A stretch of 64,000 nucleotides of DNA from Blautia sp. Marseille-P3087 (GCF_900120195.1 NZ_LT635539.1:2968661-3032660), one strand, 5' to 3'; counted from the stretch's first letter, positions 52,945 through 63,052 are shown. Notes: generated from the sequence alone by a model not told the origin. Numbers and translations: made by a program.

Positions 52945-53460
52945 ATGCGAAGAAGCGAGCAGAGAGAACATATCTTTAAACTGTTGTTTATGACACAGTT
53001 CAATACAGAAAACGAGATGCCGGAACAGCTTTCCATCTATTTTGAAGGACTAGGTGAAGTCAGCGAGAAAGATCAGGAAGCTATCCAGCAGAAATACGAC
53101 CACATTCTGGAACATCTGGAAGAAATCGACGGAATCCTGAATGATTACAGCCGTGGATGGAAGACTACACGTATGAACCGTGTGGATCTGACCGCTCTGC
53201 GTCTGGCAGTTTACGAAATGAAAATGGACGCGGACGTTCCGGTCGGAGTAGCAATCAACGAAGCCGTTGAGCTTGCCAAACTTTTTGGCGGTGAAGACTC
53301 AGGCTCGTTTGTAAACGGTGTCCTTGGCAAGATCGCCAGCGGCAGGAAAGATTCCGGTGAAGAACCGAAACATCCGCGTCGTCAGACACATTCTGCAAAG
53401 ATCATTATCCGGTCTTCAAAGAAAGACCATAAGAAAGCGCCGGAAGAAAGCGCAGAATAA
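52945..53460 (+). CDS. nusB: Transcription antitermination factor NusB
   Basis: Binds boxA RNA with NusE for rRNA antitermination. ATG 52945 is chosen because AGGAGG lies 6 nt upstream; the open frame begins 69 bp earlier without a site. The NusB fold covers residues 1-135 (REHIFKLLFMTQFN; AVYEMKMDADVPVGVAINEA; SFVNGVLGKIA). Residues 136-171 form a basic Lys/Arg extension not found in the typical family length. It overlaps nothing; xseA starts 1 nt after. Confidence 0.95.
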   Translation: MRRSEQREHIFKLLFMTQFNTENEMPEQLSIYFEGLGEVSEKDQEAIQQKYDHILEHLEEIDGILNDYSRGWKTTRMNRVDLTALRLAVYEMKMDADVPVGVAINEAVELAKLFGGEDSGSFVNGVLGKIASGRKDSGEEPKHPRRQTHSAKIIIRSSKKDHKKAPEESAE

Positions 53461-53461
53461 A

Positions 53462-54691
53462 ATGAAAAATATTTTTTCAGTCGGACAGATCAACCGATAC
53501 GTTAAAAATATGTTTACGCAGGACTTTATCCTGCAGAAGATCTATGTCAAGGGAGAAGTCTCCAACTGCAAATATCACACTAGCGGCCACATCTATTTTT
53601 CGCTGAAGGATGAGACTGGTGTGCTTTCCTGCGTCATGTTTGCAGGACACAGGAGGGGACTTGCGTTCCGTATGAAAGACGGCGACCGTGTCGTTGTCGG
53701 CGGAGCGGTGGATGTTTACGAAAGAGACGGCAGATATCAGCTTTATGCAAAAGAGATCACACTCGAAGGTGCAGGCGCACTTTACGAGCGTTTTCTTGCA
53801 TTAAAGGCAGAACTCGAAGAAATGGGGATGTTTGCCGAAGAATATAAGCAGCCCATTCCGCACTATATTCACAGACTTGGTGTGGTTACGGCACCTACCG
53901 GTGCTGCTGTTCAGGATATCCGTAACATTTCATTGCGCAGGAATCCGTATCTTCAGATTATTCTGTATCCGGCACTGGTTCAGGGCGAGGGTGCGGCAGA
54001 CAGTATCGTGCACGGAATCCATATGCTGGATCAGGCAGGCGTGGATACGATTATCGTAGGACGTGGCGGTGGCTCGATCGAGGATCTGTGGGCTTTTAAC
54101 GAAGAGAAGGTTGCCCGTGCAATCTTTGAATGCAGGACACCGATCATCTCCGCGGTGGGACATGAGACGGATTTTACAATCGCTGATTTTGTATCTGATC
54201 TGCGTGCACCGACACCATCGGCAGCAGCAGAACTGGCCGTTGATGATTTCAGGCAGATCATGCAGGAAATCCGAAACGGGCGTGAACGCCTTGAGCGTGG
54301 AATGAATGGAAAGCTTGAACTGTACCGCATGAAACTTGCAAAATATCAGATGCGGATGCAGTATTTAAACCCGGAAAGTAAGTTCCGTGACAGCCGGCAG
54401 CGCCTGATTGATACCGAAAACAGGATACGTAAGGCAATGCAGGATAAGGTACTCGGATATCGACATCAGCTTGGTATCTATCTGGAACGCTACCGGGGAC
54501 TTTCACCTCTGGAAAAGCTGAATCAGGGATATGCGTTTGTAGCTGATGAGCAGGGACGAGGAATTTATTCTGTAGAGCAGGTACAGCCGGGAGATATCGT
54601 AAAAGTAAATGTGACAGACGGTGTACTCGAAGCAGAGATACGGCATATCAGAAGGGAAGACTGGGAAAATGGCACAGCAGACAACAGATAA
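53462..54691 (+). CDS. xseA: Exodeoxyribonuclease VII large subunit
   Basis: Single-strand-specific nuclease subunit. ATG 53462 follows the nusB stop by 1 nt, so it is coupled; length is then 409 residues. The OB fold (residues 1-100) has FSVGQINRYVKNMF and VKGEVSNCKYHTSGHIYFSL. The catalytic domain has GVVTAPTGAAVQDI, GRGGGSIEDLWAFNEE and SAVGHETDFTIADFVSD. A long coiled-coil follows. Confidence 0.96.
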   Translation: MKNIFSVGQINRYVKNMFTQDFILQKIYVKGEVSNCKYHTSGHIYFSLKDETGVLSCVMFAGHRRGLAFRMKDGDRVVVGGAVDVYERDGRYQLYAKEITLEGAGALYERFLALKAELEEMGMFAEEYKQPIPHYIHRLGVVTAPTGAAVQDIRNISLRRNPYLQIILYPALVQGEGAADSIVHGIHMLDQAGVDTIIVGRGGGSIEDLWAFNEEKVARAIFECRTPIISAVGHETDFTIADFVSDLRAPTPSAAAELAVDDFRQIMQEIRNGRERLERGMNGKLELYRMKLAKYQMRMQYLNPESKFRDSRQRLIDTENRIRKAMQDKVLGYRHQLGIYLERYRGLSPLEKLNQGYAFVADEQGRGIYSVEQVQPGDIVKVNVTDGVLEAEIRHIRREDWENGTADNR

Positions 54692-54890
54692 CGAAAAAAA
54701 TATCGAAGACGTCTTTCAGGAGCTTGACGTCATTGCAGAAAAACTGGAAAGCAGTGACACTTCACTGGAAGACTCTTTTCGTTTATACAAAAAAGGAATG
54801 GAGCTTCTGAAATACTGCAGCGGCAAACTCGACACAGTAGAGAAAAAGATGCTCCAGATGGATGAGGATGGAACATTACGTGAATTTTAA
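54669..54890 (+). CDS. xseB: Exodeoxyribonuclease VII small subunit
   Basis: Helical 73-residue partner of XseA: EDVFQELDVIAEKLESSD, then SFRLYKKGMELLKYC. ATG 54669 overlaps xseA by 23 nt; a GGGAA site precedes it. The open frame reaches further 5' but inside xseA. Confidence 0.93.
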   Translation: MAQQTTDNEKNIEDVFQELDVIAEKLESSDTSLEDSFRLYKKGMELLKYCSGKLDTVEKKMLQMDEDGTLREF

Positions 54891-55767
54891 AGAAGAATTA
54901 CAGCAGAGAACCGCTTATGCGGAAGATGTGATACGTAGATGGCTGCCAGAGGAAGAAGGTTTTGCCCTGACCATGGCACAGGCAATGAATTACAGTATGT
55001 GCGCGGGCGGAAAGAGACTTCGTCCGATTCTTCTTCTGGAAACATTCTGTCTGTTCGGAGGAGAAGGAGAAGTTGTGGAGCCTTTTATGGCAGGTATCGA
55101 GATGATCCACACGCATTCACTGATCCATGATGACCTTCCGGCAATCGACAATGACGATTACCGCAGAGGACGTCTTACCACACACAAGGTTTACGGAGAA
55201 GCCATGGGCGTTTTAAGCGGCGTGAGTCTTTTAAACTATGCCTATGAGACGATGCTGCGTGCTTTTTCCATGACGGAGGACAGTGCGCGTGTGATCCGTG
55301 CTCTCCGGATCATGGCAGACAGGACAGGCATTCACGGTATGCTTGGCGGTCAGAGTGTCGATGTGGAAAATGATGGCAAACCGATTGATAAGGCAACGCT
55401 TGATTATATCTATGAACATAAGACTTCTGCGCTGCTTGAAGCATCCATGATGACCGGTGCCGTACTTGCAGGAGCTGATGAAGAACAGACGAAACTGATC
55501 GGTGAGGCTGCGTCTGCGATCGGTCTTGCCTTCCAGATTCAGGATGATATTCTGGATGTGACCTGTACCAGCGAAGAACTTGGCAAACCGGCACACAGCG
55601 ATGAAAAAAACAACAAAGTTACGTATGTGACATTATTTGGAATCGAAGAAGCGTCTGCACAGGTTAAGAAACTTTCTGAAAAAGCAGTCGGAATTCTGGA
55701 CAGACTGAATAATAAAAATGAATTTCTGGAGGCTCTGGTCAGAGAGATGGCAGAGCGCAGGAAATGA
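54862..55767 (+). CDS. ispA: Polyprenyl synthetase (farnesyl/geranylgeranyl diphosphate synthase)
   Basis: Condenses isopentenyl diphosphate with allylic diphosphates to make C15-C20 prenyl chains. The 301-residue protein has the first DDxxD in IHDDLPAIDND near residue 90 and the second in FQIQDDILDV near 225; GGKRLRPILLLE is an early family motif. Start overlaps xseB; ATG 54868 or GTG 54880 are alternatives. The gene stands just before dxs, which makes its precursors. Confidence 0.94.
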   Translation: MRMEHYVNFKEELQQRTAYAEDVIRRWLPEEEGFALTMAQAMNYSMCAGGKRLRPILLLETFCLFGGEGEVVEPFMAGIEMIHTHSLIHDDLPAIDNDDYRRGRLTTHKVYGEAMGVLSGVSLLNYAYETMLRAFSMTEDSARVIRALRIMADRTGIHGMLGGQSVDVENDGKPIDKATLDYIYEHKTSALLEASMMTGAVLAGADEEQTKLIGEAASAIGLAFQIQDDILDVTCTSEELGKPAHSDEKNNKVTYVTLFGIEEASAQVKKLSEKAVGILDRLNNKNEFLEALVREMAERRK

Positions 55768-55783
55768 AAGAGGGATACGAAGG

Positions 55784-57646
55784 ATGTTGGAAAAGATCAA
55801 TAAGCCAAATGATATACACAAAATTGCGCTGGCGGATTTTCCACAGCTTGCAGAAGAAATCAGAGAGTTTCTGATAGAATCCGTAAGTCACACAGGAGGC
55901 CATCTGGCATCCAACTTAGGTGTCGTGGAGTTGACTATGGCACTTCATAATGTACTGGAATTTCCAGAAGATAAGATCGTATGGGACGTAGGACATCAGG
56001 CATATACACACAAGATCCTGACAGGGAGAAAAGACGGGTTCAGGAACCTCCGCAAAGAGGGCGGTATGAGTGGTTTCCCGAAGCGTTGCGAGAGTGACTG
56101 CGATGCTTTTGATGCTGGACACAGTTCAAATTCTATTTCGGCAGGCCTTGGTTATGTACGTGCGCGTGATCTTCAGGGACAGAAATACCGCGTGGTATCG
56201 GTGATCGGAGATGGTGCACTTACCGGAGGAATGGCATATGAGGCATTAAACAATGCAGCGGAACTCAAGACAAATTTTATAATTGTCCTGAATGACAACA
56301 ACATGTCCATTTCAAAAAATGTCGGTGGCATTTCGTCTTATCTGAGCGCGCTTCGTACAGCAGAAGTCTACACCGGCATGAAAATCAATGTGACGAAAAC
56401 ACTTAAGAAGATCCCTAAGGTGGGAACTGCGGTGGTAGATACGATGCGCCGCACAAAGAGCAGTATCAAGCAGCTTATCATACCGGGTATGCTTTTTGAA
56501 AATATGGGTCTGACTTATCTGGGACCGGTTGACGGTCATGATATGCGTCAGATGATGAAACTTTTTAATGAGGCAAAGAGAGTAGAAGGACCGGTTATTG
56601 TCCATGTTCTGACACAGAAGGGACGTGGCTACGAACCGGCAAGTCTGCATCCGGATCAGTTTCATGGCACAGGGCCGTTTGATATCCGCACCGGCAGACA
56701 GCTTGCTGCAAAAAAAGGACCCTCATGGACGGATGTTTTTTCAGATGTAATGGTGCGCCTGGGAAAAGACAATCCGAAGCTTGTGGGTATTACTGCGGCT
56801 ATGAAAGCAGGCACCGGCCTTGTGGCTTTTGAGAAAGCATTTCCGGAGCGCCTTTTTGATGTGGGAATTGCAGAGGAACACGCAGTCAGCTTTGCAGCAG
56901 GACTTGCGCTGGGCGGAATGATTCCGGTCGTTGCAATTTACTCGTCATTTCTTCAGAGAGCAGTGGATCAGATGCTTCATGATGTCTGTATGCAGAAGCT
57001 GCATGTTATTTTTGCAATCGACCGTGCAGGACTGGTTGGTGCAGACGGTGAGACACATCAGGGCTGTTTTGACCTGTCATATCTGACTATGATGCCGAAT
57101 ATGACGGTCATGGCACCGAAGAATGGCAGAGAACTCGAAAAAATGATGGAATTTGCCGTACACGCGGCAGGTCCGTGTGCAATCCGTTATCCGAGAGGAA
57201 CGGCGTATCAGGGACTGGAAGAATTCGAAAGCCCGGTTCGTTACGGCAAGAGTGAGATCCTTTACAGGGGCAAAGATACCGCAATTCTTTCTGTGGGAAG
57301 TATGACGGAAGTATGCGAACAGGTTTATAAAGAGATGAAAAACAGAGGGGAAGAACCGACATTTGTCAATGCGAGATTTGTGAAACCTCTGGACACGGAA
57401 CTTCTTGATGAACTTGCAAAGGATCACAAACTGTTTGTGACAGTAGAAGAAAATGTAAAAAACGGCGGATTTGGAGAACATGTGGCAGCTTATATGGAAG
57501 CCTGTCATCCGGAGGTACGTGTGCTTCCGCTGGCAATCTGGAACCGCTTTGTACAGCATGGAGAAATCGCCAGTCTGCGGGCCAAGATCGGCCTGTCAGC
57601 ACCGGAGATTCTGAATGCAATAGAGGAATATGAGGAGCAGGCATGA
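55784..57646 (+). CDS. dxs: 1-deoxy-D-xylulose-5-phosphate synthase
   Basis: Thiamine-diphosphate enzyme, first step of the MEP isoprenoid pathway, joining pyruvate and glyceraldehyde 3-phosphate. The 620-residue length is normal. Family motifs are GGHLASNLGVVELTMALH near residue 37, WDVGHQAYTHKILTGR, the ThDP motif GDGALTGGMAYEALNNA and AEEHAVSFAAGLA near 365. ATG 55784 follows an AGGGA/GAAGG region; the earlier in-frame ATG lies inside ispA. Confidence 0.97.
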   Translation: MLEKINKPNDIHKIALADFPQLAEEIREFLIESVSHTGGHLASNLGVVELTMALHNVLEFPEDKIVWDVGHQAYTHKILTGRKDGFRNLRKEGGMSGFPKRCESDCDAFDAGHSSNSISAGLGYVRARDLQGQKYRVVSVIGDGALTGGMAYEALNNAAELKTNFIIVLNDNNMSISKNVGGISSYLSALRTAEVYTGMKINVTKTLKKIPKVGTAVVDTMRRTKSSIKQLIIPGMLFENMGLTYLGPVDGHDMRQMMKLFNEAKRVEGPVIVHVLTQKGRGYEPASLHPDQFHGTGPFDIRTGRQLAAKKGPSWTDVFSDVMVRLGKDNPKLVGITAAMKAGTGLVAFEKAFPERLFDVGIAEEHAVSFAAGLALGGMIPVVAIYSSFLQRAVDQMLHDVCMQKLHVIFAIDRAGLVGADGETHQGCFDLSYLTMMPNMTVMAPKNGRELEKMMEFAVHAAGPCAIRYPRGTAYQGLEEFESPVRYGKSEILYRGKDTAILSVGSMTEVCEQVYKEMKNRGEEPTFVNARFVKPLDTELLDELAKDHKLFVTVEENVKNGGFGEHVAAYMEACHPEVRVLPLAIWNRFVQHGEIASLRAKIGLSAPEILNAIEEYEEQA

Positions 57647-58452
57647 AGAAAAGACTGGATCTTTTGATGATGGAGCGTGCGCTGGCACCTTCCAGAGAAA
57701 AAGCAAAAGCATATATTATGGCAGGAAATGTTTATGTGGATGGCCAGAAAGAAGACAAAGCAGGAACTATGTTTCAGGAAACTGTAAAGATCGAAGTGCG
57801 CGGAAATACACTTCCGTATGTAAGCCGCGGCGGTCTGAAACTGGAAAAGGCGATGAATCATTTCGGTGTGGAACTGGATGGCAGAGTCTGCATGGACGTA
57901 GGGGCATCTACCGGTGGATTTACAGACTGTATGCTTCAAAACGGAGCAGTAAAAGTATATTCTATCGATGTCGGATATGGACAGCTTGACTGGAAACTCC
58001 GTAATGACCCGCGTGTGGTCTGCATGGAAAAAACAAATATCCGCTATGTCCTTCCGGAAGATATTCAGGAACCGGCACAGTTTTCATCAATTGATGTTTC
58101 CTTCATTTCACTGACAAAAGTACTTCTTCCGGTAAGAAATCTTCTGACGGAAGACGGAGAGATCGTCTGTCTGATCAAACCGCAGTTTGAGGCCGGACGT
58201 GAAAAAGTCGGCAAAAAAGGTGTGGTAAGAGATCCGGCAGTACATCTTGAGGTCATCGAAAAAGTAATTGCCTATGCGTCCTCGATCGCGCTGGAACCGA
58301 GACATCTTTCTTTCTCACCGATCAAGGGACCGGAGGGAAATATTGAGTATCTGTTACATCTTAAGAAAAGACCGGAAGGAGAAGTGATCGAATCTTCTCT
58401 TGAAGCAGAACCGGAGCAGGTAGTGCGGGAGGCACATGATCAGCTCGATTAA
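57643..58452 (+). CDS. tlyA: TlyA family RNA methyltransferase
   Basis: Putative rRNA (cytidine-2'-O)-methyltransferase, formerly called hemolysin A. The 269-residue protein has an N-terminal S4 RNA-binding domain (LDLLMMERALAPSREKAKAY) and an FtsJ-like Rossmann methyltransferase (CMDVGASTGGFTDCMLQNGA, SFISLTKVLLPV, CLIKPQFEAGREKVGKKGVV given by position 178-197). ATG overlaps the dxs stop by 4 nt. Confidence 0.94.
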   Translation: MKKRLDLLMMERALAPSREKAKAYIMAGNVYVDGQKEDKAGTMFQETVKIEVRGNTLPYVSRGGLKLEKAMNHFGVELDGRVCMDVGASTGGFTDCMLQNGAVKVYSIDVGYGQLDWKLRNDPRVVCMEKTNIRYVLPEDIQEPAQFSSIDVSFISLTKVLLPVRNLLTEDGEIVCLIKPQFEAGREKVGKKGVVRDPAVHLEVIEKVIAYASSIALEPRHLSFSPIKGPEGNIEYLLHLKKRPEGEVIESSLEAEPEQVVREAHDQLD

Positions 58453-58466
58453 GGAAGGCAGAAGAG

Positions 58467-59330
58467 ATGGACAAGTTTTATATCATAACAAATCGTGACA
58501 AAGATCAGAATCTGAGATTTACGGAGGAGATCGTACGGTATCTGAAAGAACACGGAAAGAAATGTCAGGTGCAGCAGGCGGAGCGTAAGACAGAGGGCAC
58601 ATATCATTATACAGATCCGGAACTGATCCCTGAGGGAACACAGTGTATTCTGGTACTCGGAGGAGACGGAACGCTTCTTCAGGCAGCGCGTGATGTAGTT
58701 CACAGAGAAATCCCGATGCTCGGAGTGAATCTCGGTACGCTCGGCTTTCTTGCGGAAATCGATAAGCCATCGATTTATGCAGCGCTGGATAAACTTTTTG
58801 CGGATGACTACGAAATAGAAGAGAGAATGATGCTTACCGGAACGGTATGGCGTGGTGATAAAATCATAGGACAGGATGTGGCACTGAATGATATTGTGAT
58901 CAGCAGAGTGGGACCACCTCTTCGTGTAGTTGGATTTAATAACTATGTGAACGACGGTTATCTGAATTCCTACAATGCAGACGGAATCATCATTGCGACA
59001 CCGACCGGTTCTACCGGTTACAGTCTGTCATGCGGCGGTCCGATCATAGCACCGAATGCGGCAATGACGGTGATGACACCGATCGCACCACATACGCTGA
59101 ATACCAGAAGTCTTATTTTTCCGGAAGATGATGTGATCACGGTTGAGCTTGGCGAAGGAAGACGACAGATTCAGGAAAACGGTCTTGCATCGTTTGACGG
59201 AGATGTCGAAGTGCCGATGTCGACAGGAGACCGGATTGTAATAAAAAAAGCTTCAGTCAGCGTCAAAATACTGAAACTGAACCATCTGAGTTTTGTTGAG
59301 GTGCTGAGACAGAAAATGAGCAACAATTAG
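58467..59330 (+). CDS. nadK: NAD kinase
   Basis: Phosphorylates NAD to NADP. The 287-residue protein has the GGDGT signature in ILVLGGDGTLLQAA near residue 60, NLGTLGFLAEID near 87, and the conserved TPTGSTGYSLSCGGPI near 178 with NE/D-type residues for NAD binding. AAGGAAGG precedes the ATG at about 9 nt. It is part of the dxs-tlyA-nadK-argR-recN run. Confidence 0.96.
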   Translation: MDKFYIITNRDKDQNLRFTEEIVRYLKEHGKKCQVQQAERKTEGTYHYTDPELIPEGTQCILVLGGDGTLLQAARDVVHREIPMLGVNLGTLGFLAEIDKPSIYAALDKLFADDYEIEERMMLTGTVWRGDKIIGQDVALNDIVISRVGPPLRVVGFNNYVNDGYLNSYNADGIIIATPTGSTGYSLSCGGPIIAPNAAMTVMTPIAPHTLNTRSLIFPEDDVITVELGEGRRQIQENGLASFDGDVEVPMSTGDRIVIKKASVSVKILKLNHLSFVEVLRQKMSNN

Positions 59331-59348
59331 TGTGATGGAGGGAATGTC

Positions 59349-59804
59349 GTGAAAAGTGCAAGACACGAAAAAATTATAGAGCTGATCCAGCAGCATGACA
59401 TTGATACACAGGAAGAGCTTGCTGCGAGACTGAACAGTGCCGGATTTAAGGTGACACAGGCAACAGTGTCCAGAGATATCCGTGCACTGAAACTGACAAA
59501 GGTTGCCGGCAAAGACGGAAAATCCCGTTATGCAGTACTTTCCAGTGCATCTGTGGAGCTTGGAGACAAGTATACACGTGTACTTCATGATGCGCTTACA
59601 TCCATTGATGTCGGACAGAATATGATCGTGATTCGGACAGTACCGGGCATGGCTATGGGGGTTGCGGCAGCACTGGATGCACTGAACTGGAAAGAAATCC
59701 TCGGAAGCATTGCCGGGGACGATACCGTTATGTGTGTGGCACGGGACAACGAACAGGCACAGAGCGTAGCTGAGCGTTTGAAAGGAATTTTGAAATTATG
59801 TTAG
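59349..59804 (+). CDS. argR: Arginine repressor ArgR
   Basis: Hexameric arginine-responsive regulator, also called AhrC. The 151-residue protein starts at GTG with GGAGGGA 7 nt upstream. Winged helix at residues 1-70 (IIELIQQHDIDTQEELAARL; VTQATVSRDIRALKLTKV) and a C-terminal arginine-binding domain (LGSIAGDDTVMCVARDNEQA). It overlaps recN by 7 nt, the standard Firmicutes order. Confidence 0.96.
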   Translation: MKSARHEKIIELIQQHDIDTQEELAARLNSAGFKVTQATVSRDIRALKLTKVAGKDGKSRYAVLSSASVELGDKYTRVLHDALTSIDVGQNMIVIRTVPGMAMGVAAALDALNWKEILGSIAGDDTVMCVARDNEQAQSVAERLKGILKLC

Positions 59805-61489
59805 TTCATCTTCATGTGAGAAATCTTGCACTGATCGAAGATATTGAAGTGGAGTTTGGTCCCGGTCTTAATATCCTGACAGGTGAGACCGGAGCCGGTA
59901 AATCCATTCTCTTAGGCTCCATGCAGTTGATCCTTGGCGGCAGAAGTGCGAAAGATATGATTCGTACCGGTGCGTCAAGTGCGCTGGTGGAGCTGCTTTT
60001 TCAGGTGGAAAATCCGCGTGCGGAGGCATCTCTCCGGGAGCTTGGAGTCGAGACATCGGAAGGCCAGGTACTTTTGACACGTAAGCTTATGGATGGCAGA
60101 AGCATCAACAAAATCAATGGTGAGACCTGTACTGTGGCACAGATGAAAGCGGCGGCATCCTGTCTTCTGGATATTCATGGACAGCATGAGCACCAGTCAC
60201 TTCTGTATCAGGATAAGCAGCTTGAAATTCTTGATATTTATGGAAAAGAAGAAATTTTTCCTGCAAAAGATCAAGTACAGAAGTCATATAAAGAGTACCG
60301 TGACTGTAAGAGACAGTTGGATGAACTTGACATTGATGAAGAACAGCGCAACAGAGAACGTGCGTTTCTTGAGTTTGAGATCAATGAGATCGAGAGCGCA
60401 CAGCTTGTATCAGGTGAAGATGAGGAGCTGGAGAAGCGCTACCGTAAGCTGAACAATGGCAGGAAGATCCTTGAGACACTACAGGGTGTACGTGATCTGA
60501 CAGGATATGAATCCGGGCAGGGAGCCGGTGAGTCGGTCGGAAATGCTGTACGTGAGATCAGCCGTGTGACAGAATATGATACACAGCTTGATTCCATGGC
60601 ATCCGCACTTCAGGAGATTGACGGCCTTCTGAATGATTTTAACCGTGAGCTGGCTTCGTACGTTGATGATCTGAATTTTGATGATGAAGCTTTTTATGAG
60701 ACCGAGAAACGTCTGGATACGATCAATGGTCTCAAGGCAAAATACGGACGTACGATTGAAGACATTCAGGAGTATTGTCTTAAACAAAAACAAAAACTGG
60801 AAAATCTGGATAAATATGAGGAACGCTTCCACGAAGCAGAAGAAAATCTTAAAAAGAGCAGAGAAGAACTGGAAACTGTTTCGCATAAATTATCCGTGAT
60901 CCGTCAAAAATACAGTCAGATGCTGACGGACAAGATCACAGAAGGTTTGAAAGATCTGAATTTTCTGGATGTACAGTTTCAGATCACATTTCGCCGCCGG
61001 AAGGAATATACGGCAGGTGGATTTGACGATATTGAATATGAGATTTCAACGAACCCGGGCGAAAGCCTGAAACCATTGGGCAAGATCGTATCCGGTGGTG
61101 AGCTTTCACGAATCATGCTGGCAATCAAGGCAATCCTTGCGGACCGTGATCAGATTGAAACGCTGATCTTTGATGAAATTGATACTGGAATCAGCGGCAG
61201 GACTGCTCAGAAAGTTTCAGAAAAAATGGCAGTGATCGGCCGGTGTCATCAGGTATTGTGCATTACGCATCTGCCACAGATCGCAGCAATGGCAGATACA
61301 CATTTCGAAATCGAAAAACATCAGAAAGACAACGAAACGATTACAGAAATCCATCCGCTTGAAGGAGATGATTCTGTCCGTGAACTGGCGCGCCTGCTTG
61401 GCGGAGCCGAGATCACGCAGGCTGTTTTTGATAATGCAAAAGAAATGAAAGAATTGGCACAGGTACATAAAAATACAAGACTGAAATAA
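59798..61489 (+). CDS. recN: DNA repair protein RecN
   Basis: SMC-like ATPase for double-strand break repair, 563 residues. Walker A GETGAGKSILLGSM lies near residue 28, the long central coiled-coil covers about 155-350, the signature is SGGELSRIMLAIKAI and Walker B is IFDEIDTGISGRTAQ near 455. It begins inside argR. Terminator follows. Confidence 0.96.
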   Translation: MLVHLHVRNLALIEDIEVEFGPGLNILTGETGAGKSILLGSMQLILGGRSAKDMIRTGASSALVELLFQVENPRAEASLRELGVETSEGQVLLTRKLMDGRSINKINGETCTVAQMKAAASCLLDIHGQHEHQSLLYQDKQLEILDIYGKEEIFPAKDQVQKSYKEYRDCKRQLDELDIDEEQRNRERAFLEFEINEIESAQLVSGEDEELEKRYRKLNNGRKILETLQGVRDLTGYESGQGAGESVGNAVREISRVTEYDTQLDSMASALQEIDGLLNDFNRELASYVDDLNFDDEAFYETEKRLDTINGLKAKYGRTIEDIQEYCLKQKQKLENLDKYEERFHEAEENLKKSREELETVSHKLSVIRQKYSQMLTDKITEGLKDLNFLDVQFQITFRRRKEYTAGGFDDIEYEISTNPGESLKPLGKIVSGGELSRIMLAIKAILADRDQIETLIFDEIDTGISGRTAQKVSEKMAVIGRCHQVLCITHLPQIAAMADTHFEIEKHQKDNETITEIHPLEGDDSVRELARLLGGAEITQAVFDNAKEMKELAQVHKNTRLK

Positions 61490-61507
61490 AAAGATCTACA
61501 GATAATA

Positions 61508-61544
61508 AGAGAGGATGATCCAAAAGGATCTCTTCTCTTTTTTT
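61508..61544 (+). terminator. Terminator after recN
   Basis: GAGAGGATGATCC and GGATCTCTTCTC form an imperfect stem around AAAA, with seven Ts. Confidence 0.8.
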
Positions 61545-61710
61545 GTGTAATAGGAAATTACTTCGTGTGGAATATGTCTGCTAAAGCAGACTGCATCTGG
61601 CGCGCAAAGCGTAACAAGTCCTTCAAAGATTGATGGATTCAGGGAGTTTGAAGCGGACTTGTCCGCTTTGTTCTATGGAGAGAAGTTTACAAAAGAAAGG
61701 ATGTGGCAGA

Positions 61711-62922
61711 GTGGACAGAAAGAAGAAATACCGACGCCTGCTTCTGTGGTTCCTGTGTCTGGATCTGCTTGCAGTGGTGTGGTTTGGATATCGTTATCTG
61801 GAGCGCAAGATCCCGGATGAACTGTTTGTTTCAGAAGGAAAAGAAGAACAGGTAAAGAATGTGCTGGATTTTCCATTTTTAAGTTTTGATGATGCAATTA
61901 CTGTATCGGGTGACGGAAGCTATCTTCTGAAAGCCCGGATCCTCGGTGTAATTCCATTTAAAGATGTGAAGATTACCCCGGCGGACAGTGAATCTGTCAT
62001 GGTATCCGGTGACACGGTCGGAATCTATATGGAGACAGACGGTGTACTGGTGATTGATACCGGAGAAATTGTTTCGCAGGAGGGATTTACACAGGAACCG
62101 GCAAAAAATATTGTGAAGCCGGGTGATTATATTGTGGCATTTAATGACCAGACGGTGCACAGTAAAAAAGAGCTGATCGAGGATCTTTCGAAGCTGGATG
62201 ATTCACAGGTGACACTTGAGGTCATCAGAAACGGGGAAAAAATCCCTCTTTCGATTACTCCGGTAAAAGATGTCCGGGGAGAGTACAAGCTGGGAGTCTG
62301 GGTGCGGGACAATACACAGGGAATTGGTACGCTGACTTTTGTGGATGAAAAGGGGAATTTCGGCGCACTCGGACATGGAATCAGCGATGTGGACACAGGA
62401 GAACTTTTGCATATAAATGAAGGCGCACTGTATCAGGCAAAAATCATCGGGATACAGAAAGGCAGCAGCGGAAGTCCCGGCGAGATTTCAGGGATGATCC
62501 ATTACGATGCGCAGCAGGTGATCGGTTCTATTGATAAGAATTGTGATCAGGGAATTTTCGGAACATTAAACATCGTTCCAAAGCCACTTTCACTGAAGAA
62601 GATGGAAGTTGCATACAAGCAGGAACTGGAAACAGGACCGGCGACTGTTTTGTGCGGTATAGATGGTGAAGTGAAAGAATTTGAAGCAGAGATCACAAGA
62701 ATTGATATGAATCATGAGGATTCGAATAAAAGTTTTGTGATCCAGGTGACCGATCAGGAACTTCTGGATATGACAGGAGGTATCGTGCAGGGCATGAGTG
62801 GCAGTCCTGTGATCCAGAATGGAAAGTTTGCAGGTGCGATTACACATGTGTTCGTGCAGGATGCAGCCGGCGGTTATGGGATTTTTGCAGAAACGATGAT
62901 AGAAAATGTGGAAAAAGAATAA
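61711..62922 (+). CDS. spoIVB: SpoIVB serine peptidase
   Basis: Forespore-secreted PDZ-serine protease (family S55) that triggers processing of pro-sigma-K through SpoIVFA. GTG 61711 is chosen for an AAAGGA site at 9 nt; the frame is open to ATG 61630 without a site. The 403-residue protein has one N-terminal helix (LLLWFLCLDLLAVVWFGY), a PDZ domain (about 125-210), the ALGHGISD motif with H222 and GMSGSPVIQNGKFAGAITHV with the nucleophile Ser at about 363-365. Precedes spo0A, the canonical arrangement. Confidence 0.94.
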   Translation: MDRKKKYRRLLLWFLCLDLLAVVWFGYRYLERKIPDELFVSEGKEEQVKNVLDFPFLSFDDAITVSGDGSYLLKARILGVIPFKDVKITPADSESVMVSGDTVGIYMETDGVLVIDTGEIVSQEGFTQEPAKNIVKPGDYIVAFNDQTVHSKKELIEDLSKLDDSQVTLEVIRNGEKIPLSITPVKDVRGEYKLGVWVRDNTQGIGTLTFVDEKGNFGALGHGISDVDTGELLHINEGALYQAKIIGIQKGSSGSPGEISGMIHYDAQQVIGSIDKNCDQGIFGTLNIVPKPLSLKKMEVAYKQELETGPATVLCGIDGEVKEFEAEITRIDMNHEDSNKSFVIQVTDQELLDMTGGIVQGMSGSPVIQNGKFAGAITHVFVQDAAGGYGIFAETMIENVEKE

Positions 62923-63052
62923 AAAAATAATGGCAGAAAAAGTCATGTCGAAGATGCGAAGAAAAAGAAAAAAGCAGAAAAATATGAAAAAAGAAGCTAG
63001 GAAAATGTCGCTTTCGGACGAACGAAAATGCTGTATTTCAGCCAGTTTCGGC

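Noticed and set aside
61561-61640. Possible small RNA or repeat with hairpin GTCTGC-TAAA-GCAGAC.
   Set aside because: Only one short stem, no promoter or terminator pair, and no second copy seen in the window.
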